Positions 1-7,374 of a DNA stretch of 9,891 bases are shown here, piece by piece (the first letter of the stretch is position 1; each line of letters starts with the position of its first letter). The position numbers and the translations under genes are program-made. The stretch is from Thermomicrobiaceae bacterium. Lineage in GTDB: Bacteria > Chloroflexota > Chloroflexia > Thermomicrobiales > Thermomicrobiaceae. The notes under the pieces are model-generated. The model worked only from the letters and a program-made list of their open reading frames with translations. It ran no database searches and was not told the origin of the DNA. The stretch spans positions 1 through 9,891 of the forward strand of contig SKTL01000352.1 of assembly GCA_007122555.1 (NCBI GenBank), read 5' to 3'.

Positions 1-381
1 CTCCTGGCGATCTACTATATTCTGCGCGGACTCTCGCTATTCCTGTTGCCGTTCGTGTTCGGGTTCTGGGGACTGATGATCTTCGCGATCGTCTTCGGGC
101 TCGACTTCATCGCAACCGTGCCGCCGACAGTGGCCCTCACCGCAGATATATTTGGCAGGCAGAGCGTCGGGCTGGTGTTTGGGTTTATCTTCCTGGCGCA
201 CCAGGCTGGAGCCGGAGCCGCTGCGTACCTCGGCGGACTTGCCCGAGATTCGTTCGGTAACTATCAGATCGCGTTCTTGTTAGCCGGAGCGTTTGCAGTC
301 GCCGGTGGCCTGATGGCCCTCCGCATTTCTCGCGGGGTGATTCCTGAGCCAGAAACAGGCATCGCACCAGCGAGAACGTGA
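1..381 (+). CDS. MFS transporter, C-terminal part (5' truncated by window edge)
   Basis: The reading frame is open from base 1 and stops with TGA at 379-381, so the start lies outside the window. The 126 visible residues are strongly hydrophobic and contain about three membrane segments. One central stretch runs ADIFGRQSVG, then a hydrophobic helix, then AHQAGAGAAAYLGG and LARD. This pattern is common in the last third of major facilitator superfamily carriers of the monocarboxylate or oxalate/formate type. The last about 15 residues are a short polar cytoplasmic tail. The substrate cannot be told from this fragment. It ends about 40 bp before the ilvB leader promoter, on the same strand. I see no clear terminator between them, so readthrough into the leader is possible. 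MFS membership is fairly secure; the subfamily is inferred. Confidence 0.75.
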   Translation, partial: LLAIYYILRGLSLFLLPFVFGFWGLMIFAIVFGLDFIATVPPTVALTADIFGRQSVGLVFGFIFLAHQAGAGAAAYLGGLARDSFGNYQIAFLLAGAFAVAGGLMALRISRGVIPEPETGIAPART

Positions 382-422
382 ACGACTCCAGGATGTCTCG
401 GGGTGATAGAAGGACATTCCGG

Positions 423-451
423 TTGACAGAGATTTCACAAACTGCTACTAT
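423..451 (+). promoter_or_regulatory. Sigma-70-type promoter of the ilvBN leader
   Basis: A perfect -35 box TTGACA (423-428) is followed, after exactly 17 bp, by TACTAT (446-451) as -10 box. A TG at 443-444 gives a partial extended -10. The predicted transcript starts near 458, about 30 nt before the leader ORF and about 330 nt before ilvB. This is the best match to the housekeeping promoter consensus in the window and sits exactly where an attenuated operon needs one. Confidence 0.8.
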
Positions 452-486
452 GCACCCATTGGAGTTTCTCTCCAGCATGGTTTGGA

Positions 487-675
487 ATGGTGAGTAGACA
501 CGTGGCAATCACAGCAGACGCACTGAAACCGGAACAGAACGTTGAGGACCAACTCCTCGATGCCGGTCGCGCTGTGATTTCCGGATTCTCCTTCATCCTT
601 AGCTCGCTCGTACTTATCGTAGTACGCCTTATTATTGGCGGCCGTGTAGCCGTCGGAGGTTTTGCGAGAAGCTAG
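487..675 (+). CDS. Branched-chain amino acid leader peptide of ilvBN (attenuator peptide)
   Basis: A short ORF of up to 62 codons ends with TAG at 673-675, just before a strong terminator hairpin and the ilvB gene. Its C-terminal half holds a dense block, [10 protein letters not shown] (codons 607-636), in which nine of ten residues are Leu, Val or Ile. [11 protein letters not shown] then follows up to the stop. This fits a regulatory peptide sensing charged Leu, Val and Ile tRNAs in front of acetohydroxyacid synthase. The start is uncertain. ATG 487 has almost no room for a ribosome site; GTG 502 has GGTGAG seven bases upstream; GTG 574 would give a 33-residue peptide closer to known leader lengths but has no visible site. 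The block could also be read as a single membrane helix, so a small membrane protein is the alternative. The terminator, antiterminator and neighbouring ilvB favour the leader reading. Confidence 0.78.
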   Translation: MVSRHVAITADALKPEQNVEDQLLDAGRAVISGFSFILSSLVLIVVRLIIGGRVAVGGFARS

Positions 676-713
676 GGATCACGACTGAAGATACCAAGTC
701 TCGCGAGCCTCCG
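654..713 (+). promoter_or_regulatory. Antiterminator hairpin of the ilvBN attenuator
   Basis: CGGAGG (654-659) is complementary to CCTCCG (708-713), and GCGAGA (664-669) to TCTCGC (699-704). The small internal loop between them, TTTT opposite GAG, could close with U-G and U-A pairs. The 3' arm contains most of the 5' arm of the terminator (704-714), so the two hairpins exclude each other. The 5' arm overlaps the last codons of the leader ORF. A ribosome stalled in the Leu/Val/Ile block (607-636) would leave 654-669 free, while a ribosome at the stop codon (673-675) would cover it. The pairing is seen in the sequence; the mechanism is inferred from the classical attenuation model. Confidence 0.72.
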
Positions 714-740
714 GAGAACCCGGAGGCTCGTTTGCGTTTG
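704..740 (+). terminator. Intrinsic terminator (attenuator) upstream of ilvB
   Basis: A perfect 11-bp stem pairs CGAGCCTCCGG (704-714) with CCGGAGGCTCG (720-730) around the loop AGAAC. It is followed by the T-rich tail TTTGCGTTTG. It lies between the leader stop codon and the ilvB ribosome site, where it would end transcription before the structural genes unless the alternative hairpin forms. Confidence 0.85.
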
Positions 741-791
741 CGGAACGTATTCGGCCAGGTGATATTCGAAGCGTTGAGAGGGGCGAGCACA

Positions 792-2531
792 ATGGTTTCA
801 ACTGATACCGCAACCGGGCAACAGGCGGCGGAAGAACAGCAACAAGAACACAAACCGCAGATCGGCGCCAGGTTGCTCTGTCAGGCTATGGAGCGTGAGG
901 GTGTGGAACTGGTCTTTGGATATCCGGGCGGCGCGGTAATCCCTCTCTACGACGTTATCCCGGAGTTCGATATGCGCCACATCCTCGTCCGCCACGAGCA
1001 GGGAGCCGCCCACGCCGCGGACGGCTACGCCCGTGCGACTGGCAAGCCGGGCGTCTGCATTGCGACATCCGGGCCCGGCGCCACGAACCTGGTCACTGGA
1101 ATCGCGACAGCGATGATGGACTCGGTGCCAATGGTGGCGATCACCGGCCAGGTGCCGCAGGCGGTCATCGGGAGCGACGCGTTTCAGGAGACGGATATCA
1201 CTGGCATCACCATTCCGATCACGAAGCACAATTTCGTCGTGCGCCGGGTCGAGGACATCGGCCCGACTATCCAGAAGGCGTTCTATCTGGCGACGTCCGG
1301 TCGTCCCGGACCTGTGCTGGTTGATGTTCCGAAAGACATTCAACTGACCGAAGGCGCCCTGGCTCCGCGCGGGCCGATCAACCTTCCCGGATATCGTCCG
1401 ACGATCGTTCCGCATCGACGGCAGATCAAGAAGGCTGCGGAACTGATCAATCAGGCGAAACGGCCGCTGATCCTGGCGGGACACGGGATTCTAATTTCCG
1501 AGGCGACGGACGAACTGGTGAAGTTCTCGGAACACGCTGACGTGCCTGTCGGGCTCACGCTTCTGGGCATTGGCGGCTTCCCGGCCTCACACCCCAACTG
1601 TCTTGGCATGGTCGGAATGCACGGTTTCGCCCATGGCAACCACGCGATCAATGACGCGGACGTGCTGATCGGCATCGGCATGCGCTTTGATGATCGGGTT
1701 ACCGGCCGGATTAGCGAGTTCGCTCCCAACGCGAAGATTATTCATGTTGATATCGATCCGGCAGAAATCGGCAAGAACGTCGATACTGCGGTCCCGGTGG
1801 TCGGCGACGCCAAGGAAGCGTTGCGACTCCTGACTGATGTGGTGGACGAGGTTAAACATCGGGAATGGCTGGAAACGATCGATAACTGGCGGTATCCGCT
1901 GCCCTCGACTCCGGCGGCGATGGACGGCAATCTGCCGCCGCAGTATGCGCTGGAGCGTCTGCACACCCTCACCGAGGGCAAGGCGATTGTCTCGACTGAT
2001 GTCGGCCAGCATCAGATGTGGGCGGCGCAGTTCTACAAGTGCGATACCCCGAATCAGTGGCTCTCCTCTGGTGGACTGGGCACAATGGGGTACGGGGTTC
2101 CATCCGCCATGGGCGCCGCGTTCGGTATGCCGGATAGCGAGGTCTGGGCGATCGTCGGCGACGGTGGGGTGCAGATGACGCTGTTCGAGTTCGCCACGAT
2201 TGTTCAGCACAACCTGAACGTGAAGATCGCGATTATCAACAACGGGTATCTCGGAATGGTTCGCCAGTGGCAGCAGCTGTTTCACGATAAGAACTACTCG
2301 GAGACCCCGATCACCAGCCCGGACTACGTCATGCTCGGGCAGGCGTACGGAATGGCCTCGCGGCGGGTGTCGAAGCCGAATGAGGTTGAAGACGTGATTC
2401 GCTGGGCGCAGTCCGTTGACGGACCGGTTCTCGTTGAGTTCGTCGTGAACCAGGAAGAGAACGTCTATCCAATGATTCCGTCAGGCGGATCGTTCCGGGA
2501 AATCATCGAGCAGCACGAAACGGAGTGGTAG
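792..2531 (+). CDS. ilvB: Acetohydroxyacid (acetolactate) synthase, large catalytic subunit
   Basis: This 579-residue cytoplasmic enzyme uses thiamine diphosphate to condense two pyruvates to acetolactate, or pyruvate with 2-oxobutyrate to acetohydroxybutyrate. It is the first common step of Val, Leu and Ile synthesis. The N-terminal domain has [13 protein letters not shown], followed by the catalytic glutamate (E69) in [15 protein letters not shown] and by [14 protein letters not shown]. The C-terminal domain has the diphosphate-binding motif GDG (456-458) ending in NN (483-484), with [11 protein letters not shown] after it. Length and domain order are normal for the family. The chosen ATG is preceded by AGAGGGG with an 8-nt spacer; an in-frame TTG at 732 lies in the terminator tail and lacks such a site. 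The first about 22 residues are polar and Gln/Glu-rich and precede the conserved core. ilvN follows after 4 nt, and the unit is preceded by an attenuator. Confidence 0.97.
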   Translation: MVSTDTATGQQAAEEQQQEHKPQIGARLLCQAMEREGVELVFGYPGGAVIPLYDVIPEFDMRHILVRHEQGAAHAADGYARATGKPGVCIATSGPGATNLVTGIATAMMDSVPMVAITGQVPQAVIGSDAFQETDITGITIPITKHNFVVRRVEDIGPTIQKAFYLATSGRPGPVLVDVPKDIQLTEGALAPRGPINLPGYRPTIVPHRRQIKKAAELINQAKRPLILAGHGILISEATDELVKFSEHADVPVGLTLLGIGGFPASHPNCLGMVGMHGFAHGNHAINDADVLIGIGMRFDDRVTGRISEFAPNAKIIHVDIDPAEIGKNVDTAVPVVGDAKEALRLLTDVVDEVKHREWLETIDNWRYPLPSTPAAMDGNLPPQYALERLHTLTEGKAIVSTDVGQHQMWAAQFYKCDTPNQWLSSGGLGTMGYGVPSAMGAAFGMPDSEVWAIVGDGGVQMTLFEFATIVQHNLNVKIAIINNGYLGMVRQWQQLFHDKNYSETPITSPDYVMLGQAYGMASRRVSKPNEVEDVIRWAQSVDGPVLVEFVVNQEENVYPMIPSGGSFREIIEQHETEW

Positions 2532-2535
2532 GAAA

Positions 2536-3054
2536 ATGCGGAGTCACACACTGGTCGTGCTGGTCGAGGATCAGCCAGGGGTCATGAACCGGATCATGAG
2601 TCTGTTTCGGCAACGCGGTTTCAATGTGGACAGCATCGCGGTCGGTCATTGCGAGACGAGTGACCAGTCTCGCATCACACTCGTGGTGCGAGGCGATGAC
2701 AAGACCGTTGAGCAACTGACGAAGCAACTGTACAAGCAGCTGGAAGTTATCAAGGTCACCAACGTCACCGGGGAAAACCTGATTCAGCGCGAACTGGCGC
2801 TGATCAAGATCGCCGCGAGTGAGCGAACGCGAGGCGACATCATGCGTCTGGTCTCCGAGGTCTACCGGGCGCGCATCGTGGACGCCTCGCCGGACACGCT
2901 GGTGATCGAAGTGACGGGGCCCTCCGACAAGATCGAGTCGCTGATCTCGCTGATCCGCCCCTACGGGATTAAGGAGATCAGCCGGACCGGGATGGTTGCG
3001 ATGCAACGCGGGACCGGGACCGTGAGCGTGGCTCGACAGGAGGCAATCGCCTGA
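2536..3054 (+). CDS. ilvN: Acetohydroxyacid synthase, small regulatory subunit
   Basis: This 172-residue protein binds IlvB, raises its activity and confers feedback inhibition, usually by valine. The N-terminal ACT domain (about residues 1-80) starts HTLVVLVEDQPGVMNRI, followed by FRQRGFNVDSIAVG, the usual ligand-site pattern of this family. The C-terminal half, with ASERTRGDIMRLV and a C-terminal PYGIKEISRTG, matches the second domain of full-length small subunits. The ATG lies 4 nt after the ilvB stop, and its AGGA ribosome site overlaps that stop, which suggests translational coupling and matched stoichiometry. ilvC does not follow, so the operon seems to be ilvBN only. I see no good terminator after it: the small stem at 3066-3079 (CGCGG/CCGCG) has no T-run. 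Confidence 0.96.
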   Translation: MRSHTLVVLVEDQPGVMNRIMSLFRQRGFNVDSIAVGHCETSDQSRITLVVRGDDKTVEQLTKQLYKQLEVIKVTNVTGENLIQRELALIKIAASERTRGDIMRLVSEVYRARIVDASPDTLVIEVTGPSDKIESLISLIRPYGIKEISRTGMVAMQRGTGTVSVARQEAIA

Positions 3055-3123
3055 ATCCGCAATTCCGCGGGTAGCCGCGTCTGGCGGTCGCGTAATCGCA
3101 GTCGAGGAGCGCGAAACCGGCGT

Positions 3124-3152
3124 TTGTGGGGCCTTGTCAGTCCTGCTATACT
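3124..3152 (+). promoter_or_regulatory. Promoter of rpsO
   Basis: TTGTGG (3124-3129) and TATACT (3147-3152) are separated by 17 bp, with TG at 3144-3145 giving an extended -10 element. The predicted start is near 3159, leaving a 5' leader of roughly 48 nt before rpsO. The rest of the ilvN-rpsO gap shows no gene. Confidence 0.65.
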
Positions 3153-3206
3153 TGTAGCGTAATTGGACGTAGGTTGCGCGCGGGAGTAGAGGGAGGCGCC
3201 GGATAG

Positions 3207-3476
3207 ATGGCGTTGCATAAGGCGCAGAAGCAGGACATTGTCAGCGATTTTCAGACCCATGATAGTGATACCGGGTCGCCGGAAGTGCAGATTGCGCTGC
3301 TGACGGAACGGATCAACAACCAGGTTGAGCATTTGCGAGAGCATCCGCATGACAACCATTCACGTCGCGGCCTGCTGAAACTGGTTGGGCGCCGACGACG
3401 GCTGTTGAGTTATCTCAGCAAGAAGGATATCGAGCGGTATCGAGAGACCATTACGCGACTTGGACTCCGCCGCTAG
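3207..3476 (+). CDS. rpsO: 30S ribosomal protein S15
   Basis: This 89-residue protein has the standard S15 length. It binds 16S rRNA in the central domain and is a primary assembly protein of the small-subunit platform. Diagnostic stretches are [36 protein letters not shown] and the C-terminal [12 protein letters not shown], all typical of the family. The ATG is preceded by GGGAGG (3191-3196) with a 10-nt spacer. The pairing of rpsO with pnp downstream is one of the most widely conserved bacterial gene orders. In Escherichia coli S15 represses its own translation by binding a leader pseudoknot. The short purine-rich leader here could allow something similar, but I cannot identify the fold. 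Confidence 0.97.
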   Translation: MALHKAQKQDIVSDFQTHDSDTGSPEVQIALLTERINNQVEHLREHPHDNHSRRGLLKLVGRRRRLLSYLSKKDIERYRETITRLGLRR

Positions 3477-3570
3477 GCTTGGCTCGTTTGTATGACGAAC
3501 CGAAGCAATTCCCCGTTCCCCGCGGGTACTACCGATATCAGAGTCACTGATGCTGACATGCCTTATGGAC

Positions 3571-3605
3571 CGGCCCAGGGCTTCGCTCCCTGGGTCGTTG
3601 TCTTG
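3571..3605 (+). terminator. Terminator downstream of rpsO
   Basis: A 10-bp stem pairs CGGCCCAGGG (3571-3580) with CCCTGGGTCG (3588-3597), with one G-U pair and the loop CTTCGCT. The tail TTGTCTTG is moderately T-rich. It lies 95 nt after the rpsO stop and probably ends part of the rpsO transcripts, with leakage into pnp, as described for this gene pair in other bacteria. Between the stop and this hairpin is a weaker stem (3479-3487 with 3495-3503, one mismatch and one wobble) of unknown meaning. Confidence 0.65.
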
Positions 3606-3696
3606 TGTGCAGTTGCGTTCAGGGGAAAGCCGATCGCCTGATCGACAGGTCGGGCGTATGCAAGCAGATTGTGTTGTGAGGACGGTGAGCAGGCGA

Positions 3697-3772
3697 GGTG
3701 TTAGGTATTGGAGTACGGTGACAACAGTTCGCAGTGCGAGCGAGTTGTCATCGAACGCCAGTTCCTAACCCC
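3697..3772 (+). promoter_or_regulatory. Long imperfect stem-loop in the pnp leader, candidate RNase III/PNPase autoregulatory element
   Basis: The outer part pairs 3697-3711 (GGTGTTAGGTATTGG) with 3758-3772 (CCAGTTCCTAACCCC), with two mismatches and one wobble in 15 positions. After a 4x4 internal loop, CGGTGACAAC (3716-3725) pairs with GTTGTCATCG (3744-3753) with one wobble. A small inner hairpin (TCGC 3729-3732 with GCGA 3736-3739) caps it. The whole is a roughly 76-nt rod ending 82 nt before the pnp start. In Escherichia coli a similar double-stranded leader is cut by RNase III and then handled by PNPase, which represses its own synthesis. The structure is directly readable; the function is inferred from position. 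The remainder of the gene-free stretch 3477-3854 shows only the rpsO terminator and no convincing pnp promoter. Confidence 0.6.
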
Positions 3773-3854
3773 TCCCACGCCGGCCTCAGCGAGATGATTC
3801 CGGTGAGATGAACGCATGGCGACATCCCCGGAAATCAGATGTGGGAGAGTACAT

Positions 3855-6212
3855 ATGGCTCCAGTAATTACCCAGAAGACGATTGAAATCAATGGCAGGA
3901 CGATGACCATTGAGCACGGCAGAATTGCCGGTCTCGCCGATGGCGCGGTAACGGTCCGCTATGGCGACACCGTCGTCCTCTCAACAGCGGTCGGATCGAA
4001 AGAGCCGCGCCCGGGCGTGGATTTCCTGCCTCTGACTGTTGACTACGAAGAGAAGATGTACGCGGCGGGCAAGATCCCCGGCGGGTTCATCAAGCGAGAG
4101 GGTCGCCCTTCTGAGACCGCGACCCTGACTGCCCGTCTGACCGACCGGCCGCTGCGTCCACTGTTTCCGGATGGCTGGCGTTCCGAGATCCAGGTGATTA
4201 CGACGGTCATGTCAACTGATCAGCAGAATTCGCCGGATGTCCTTTCGATTGTCGGCGCATCAGCGGCGTTGACGATCTCGGACATTCCCTGGAATGGCCC
4301 GATCGCCGCGGTTCGCGTCGGCGATATCGACGGCAACCTTGTGATCAATCCGACAACCGCCGAGCTCGAGAACAGCAAGCTCGACATGATCGTCGCCGGC
4401 ACTGCCGACGCAGTCATGATGGTTGAGGGTGAAGCCAACGAGGTCTCTGAAGAACGGATGATCGAAGCGGTCATGACCGGTCACGACGAGATCAAGCGTA
4501 TTGTCGCACTGTTGAACGAACTCCGGGACGCCGTTGGCAAGCCGAAGCGCGATTTCACGCCGCCCGAGAAGAACACGACATTGATCGAAAAGGTTGAGAA
4601 CTTCGTCTCGGACAAGATGCGCAGCGCTCTGTTCCATCCGGATAAGGAGCAGCGGATTGAGGCGACATCGGCGCTCAAGGCCGAAGCGGTTGAGAACCTC
4701 TGCACTCCGACCGAAACGATGTCGGATGAGGAGAAAGCCGCGCTCCCGAGTCCCAAAGAGGTGTCAGACGTGTTCCAGTCCCTGGTCAAGGGCATGGTTC
4801 GGCGCGAGATCCTGGAATCGGGCGAGCGTCCTGACGGCCGGAAACCCGATGAGATTCGCGAGATCTGGGGCGAAGTTGGCTACCTGCCGCGTACCCATGG
4901 ATCAGCGATCTTCACCCGTGGGCAGACCCAGGCCGTCACAGTCGCTACGCTGGGAACGTCCGGCGAGGGCCAGATGATCGATGGTATCGGCCTCGAAGAG
5001 TCCAAGCGCTACATGCACCATTACAACTTCCCGCCGTACAGTGTTGGTGAAGCGCGGTTCATGCGAGGCCCGAGTCGACGCGATATTGGACATGGCGCAC
5101 TCGCCGAGCGAGCACTGTTGCCGGTGCTTCCGAATGAAGACGAATTCCCCTATACCATGCGGCTCGTCTCCGAGATCGTGACCTCGAATGGTTCGACCTC
5201 AATGGCGAGTGTTTGCGGAAGCACCATGGCGCTGATGGATGCTGGCGTGCCGATCAAGGCGCCGGTTGCCGGAATGGCGATGGGCCTTATCACCACCGAG
5301 GACGACGCCTCGCGGTATCAGATCCTCAGTGACATTCAGGGCGTTGAAGACGCGCTGGGTGATATGGACTTCAAGGTTGCCGGAACCAGTGAGGGCGTTA
5401 CGGCAATCCAGATGGATATCAAGGTGCAGGGCATCACCGCGGAGGTCATGCGGGAAGCCTTGGAGCAAGCGCGTAAAGGCCGGCTCTTCATTCTCAGCAA
5501 GATGAGCGAAGTGATCTCGGCAGCCCGAGGAAGCGTTTCGGACTACGCCCCGCAGATCACGAGAATTCAGATCGATAAGGCGCAGATCGGTATGCTGATT
5601 GGCCCCGGCGGCAAGACCGTCCGCGGTATTCAGGAAGAAACCGGCGCCAAGGTCGAGATCGAAGAAGACGGCACGGTCTATATCAGCTCGGTTGACCGCT
5701 CCAGTTCGGATGCGGCGATCGCGCGGGTTGAAGCCCTGACGAAGGTGCCGGAAGTCGGCGAGGTGTACACCGGTAAGGTCAAGACAATTATCGCCTCCGG
5801 CGCGTTCGTTGAGATTCTTCCGGGCAAGGATGGCTTCGTTCACATCTCTGAACTGGAGAACCGGCGCGTGGAGAAGGTGGAAGATGTTGTCGAAGTCGGC
5901 CAGGAAGTGACGGTCGTCGTCAGCGCGATCCGGAACGACGGCAAGATCAACCTCTCTCGCAAGCGTCTGCTCAACGCCGACGGTGGCGCTGATAGCAACC
6001 AGAGTGGCGGAGGCGGATCAGAGCGCCAGGGCGGTGGTGACCGCAGCCGGCAGAAAGCTCACAGTGACGGCGGAGATCGTGGCGGCAACCGTGAGCAGCC
6101 ACAGCCACAGCCGCAACCGCGGCAGGAGCGCGAGTCTGAATCCTCTAGCGGTGACAGCGATCAGATCATGCGACGCCCGCGTGACAGTCGGACCCCGCCA
6201 GGGCGAAGCTAG
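3855..6212 (+). CDS. pnp: Polyribonucleotide nucleotidyltransferase (PNPase)
   Basis: This 785-residue enzyme degrades RNA 3' to 5' by phosphorolysis, releasing nucleoside diphosphates, and acts as a trimer in the cytoplasm. In order there are: the first RNase PH domain with the RNA-contact loop GFIKREGRPSE (77-87); the helical linker; the second RNase PH domain with the catalytic set D499, D505 and K507 in EDALGDMDFK; a KH domain with GPGG at 583-586; and an S1 domain at about 634-706. The last about 79 residues (707-785) are a Gly/Ser/Arg/Gln-rich, low-complexity tail with a short QPQPQPQP run, probably disordered. The chosen ATG has GGGAGAG (3843-3849) with a 5-nt gap. An ATG at 3816 would add 13 residues unlike the family and has no good ribosome site. 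It is preceded by a long RNA hairpin and followed by a terminator. Confidence 0.97.
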   Translation: MAPVITQKTIEINGRTMTIEHGRIAGLADGAVTVRYGDTVVLSTAVGSKEPRPGVDFLPLTVDYEEKMYAAGKIPGGFIKREGRPSETATLTARLTDRPLRPLFPDGWRSEIQVITTVMSTDQQNSPDVLSIVGASAALTISDIPWNGPIAAVRVGDIDGNLVINPTTAELENSKLDMIVAGTADAVMMVEGEANEVSEERMIEAVMTGHDEIKRIVALLNELRDAVGKPKRDFTPPEKNTTLIEKVENFVSDKMRSALFHPDKEQRIEATSALKAEAVENLCTPTETMSDEEKAALPSPKEVSDVFQSLVKGMVRREILESGERPDGRKPDEIREIWGEVGYLPRTHGSAIFTRGQTQAVTVATLGTSGEGQMIDGIGLEESKRYMHHYNFPPYSVGEARFMRGPSRRDIGHGALAERALLPVLPNEDEFPYTMRLVSEIVTSNGSTSMASVCGSTMALMDAGVPIKAPVAGMAMGLITTEDDASRYQILSDIQGVEDALGDMDFKVAGTSEGVTAIQMDIKVQGITAEVMREALEQARKGRLFILSKMSEVISAARGSVSDYAPQITRIQIDKAQIGMLIGPGGKTVRGIQEETGAKVEIEEDGTVYISSVDRSSSDAAIARVEALTKVPEVGEVYTGKVKTIIASGAFVEILPGKDGFVHISELENRRVEKVEDVVEVGQEVTVVVSAIRNDGKINLSRKRLLNADGGADSNQSGGGGSERQGGGDRSRQKAHSDGGDRGGNREQPQPQPQPRQERESESSSGDSDQIMRRPRDSRTPPGRS

Positions 6213-6240
6213 CGCCCCCTGCGCGAAATCCAGATAATTC

Positions 6241-6289
6241 GAACACCGGCGTGAATCAAGCGAGTCGCGCCGGTGTTCTCTGTTTCTGC
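6241..6289 (+). terminator. Terminator of pnp
   Basis: A perfect 11-bp inverted repeat, GAACACCGGCG (6241-6251) with CGCCGGTGTTC (6268-6278), encloses a 16-nt loop and is followed by TCTGTTTCTG. It lies 28 nt after the pnp stop and directly before the 3' end of the convergent flippase-like gene. On the minus strand the stem is followed by GAATTATC, so it may act weakly in that direction as well. Confidence 0.7.
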
Positions 6290-7350
6290 TACCACTCCTC
6301 GGCTGGTAGCTGGACCGGCTCGAGGTTCTGAAAATGCCGTTCGATGAGCATCAGGGCGACAACGCCGAGCATCACGCCGAACCAGAGTGTCGCGAAACGC
6401 ACGAGCAACGTCGCCGCTCCGGCGATCTGGGTGTTCATCAGGTCGTCCGCAACCAGAACGATCAGAAGTCCAGCGACCGAAGCTTCGGCGGCTCCCAGTC
6501 CACCAGGGAGCATCGAGAGTGATCCCAGTACGGTCGCGCTGGCGAGGACGAAGAAGGCGAGGACGAGGAATTCGGTATTCGCCGGCATTCCCAGTCCGAT
6601 GAGAATGACATAGAACGCAAGGCACTCCCCGGCCCAGGAGACGGTGCCGATCGCAGTGGCGATCAGGAGGTTTCGATTCTTGAGAAGGATGTAAGTAGAG
6701 TCGTAGAGCCGGTGCAGGATGTGTATCCTCGGCGCGACGACTGGAACGCGTTCCAGCTTTCCGAGTATCCATTCGACCAGTCGTCGATTCTGAACCACGA
6801 CAATGACTCCCAGGGCGCCGATTGATGCGACCAGCAGGAGCGGCCAACCGTACTGGAATGTCAGCAACCCGAACGACGCGAGAATGAGCATGGCAATGCC
6901 GTCGGTCAGGCGTTCGCCGAGCGGAATCGGCGCGGTGACCGCCATAGGCGTTCCGGTCGCCCGACGCACCAGGTATGACTTGAGGACTTCCCCGACTTTT
7001 CCGGGCGTAATTGCCATCGCCAGTCCGGCAACGAAGATAATCAGACTGGTCTTGCGTTTCAGTCCCTGAACCTGGAGAAGATCGACGTAGAATTCCCATT
7101 TCAGGTAACGGCCGGCGTAGTTCACCGTCGTGAGAAACAGGATGAGCGGCAGCAGCCACCACTGGAAGTCGCGCAATGTCTGCCACAGGGCCGGGCCGTC
7201 GCTGACGATCACCAGAGCAACCACGACGAGGATTCCGAACCCCAGCCCGATCAGGAATCGGCGCCGCATGCGATCCAGAACGTCGGCCGCGGCCTGTGGC
7301 GCACCGGATGTCGTGCTGGACTGATCTTTCGATGGCTCGTTTTTGCTCAT
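6289..7350 (-). CDS. Flippase-like multi-pass membrane protein (YbhN / lysylphosphatidylglycerol synthase TM-domain family)
   Basis: This 353-residue protein begins with a polar cytoplasmic tail of about 28 residues (MSKNEPSKDQ...). A run of about eight hydrophobic segments follows, roughly at 32-50, 64-80, 103-115, 152-164, 168-187, 226-252, 260-280 and 288-336, the last probably two helices. Family signatures are YAGRYLKWEFY (78-88), PGKVGEVLKSYLVRR (116-130), GERLTDG (145-151) and PGGLGAAEA (282-290). Members are seen as the membrane half of lysylphosphatidylglycerol synthases or as stand-alone proteins thought to move lipids. No soluble synthase domain is present here. The start at 7350 is chosen because the protein then begins like the family; an ATG at 7479 would run through the divergent promoter region. 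The ribosome site before 7350 is poor. Substrate is unknown. Confidence 0.85.
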   Translation of the reverse strand: MSKNEPSKDQSSTTSGAPQAAADVLDRMRRRFLIGLGFGILVVVALVIVSDGPALWQTLRDFQWWLLPLILFLTTVNYAGRYLKWEFYVDLLQVQGLKRKTSLIIFVAGLAMAITPGKVGEVLKSYLVRRATGTPMAVTAPIPLGERLTDGIAMLILASFGLLTFQYGWPLLLVASIGALGVIVVVQNRRLVEWILGKLERVPVVAPRIHILHRLYDSTYILLKNRNLLIATAIGTVSWAGECLAFYVILIGLGMPANTEFLVLAFFVLASATVLGSLSMLPGGLGAAEASVAGLLIVLVADDLMNTQIAGAATLLVRFATLWFGVMLGVVALMLIERHFQNLEPVQLPAEEW

Positions 7351-7374
7351 ATAAGGCGCCGCAGCGAGTTCACG

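Noticed and set aside
487..740. T-box riboswitch upstream of ilvB
   Set aside because: There is no recognisable T-box consensus before the terminator, and the leader ORF with competing hairpins explains the region better. The same applies to the asd leader.
798..1484. Long minus-strand open frame opposite ilvB (and similar ones opposite ilvB 1587-2285, pnp 5199-5843 and the plus strand of the flippase gene)
   Set aside because: They lie entirely antisense to well-supported genes, are rich in Arg/His/Asp as expected of complementary-frame shadows, and lack motifs and ribosome sites.
3066..3079. Stem CGCGG/CCGCG after ilvN as a terminator
   Set aside because: The stem is only 5 bp and no T-run follows; it is not distinguishable from chance in GC-rich sequence.
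3159..3206. S15 autoregulatory binding site in the rpsO leader
   Set aside because: Position is right, but I could not identify a specific pseudoknot or the G-U/G-C motif with confidence.
3492..3641. Short ORF in the rpsO-pnp gap starting MTNRSNSPFPAG
   Set aside because: It has no ribosome site, runs straight through the rpsO terminator hairpin, and shows no recognisable pattern or regulatory codon run. Another open frame at 3550-3768 crosses the pnp stem-loop and is equally unconvincing.
6133..6212. Possible frameshift in the pnp 3' end because of its odd composition
   Set aside because: The frame is continuous from the S1 domain to the stop, and Gly/Ser/Arg/Gln-rich tails are common in PNPases.
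6209..7186. Minus-strand open frame of about 325 codons overlapping the flippase-like gene in another frame
   Set aside because: The translation is Arg/Gly/Ser-rich with no domain pattern, whereas the overlapping frame gives a clear multi-pass membrane protein with family signatures.
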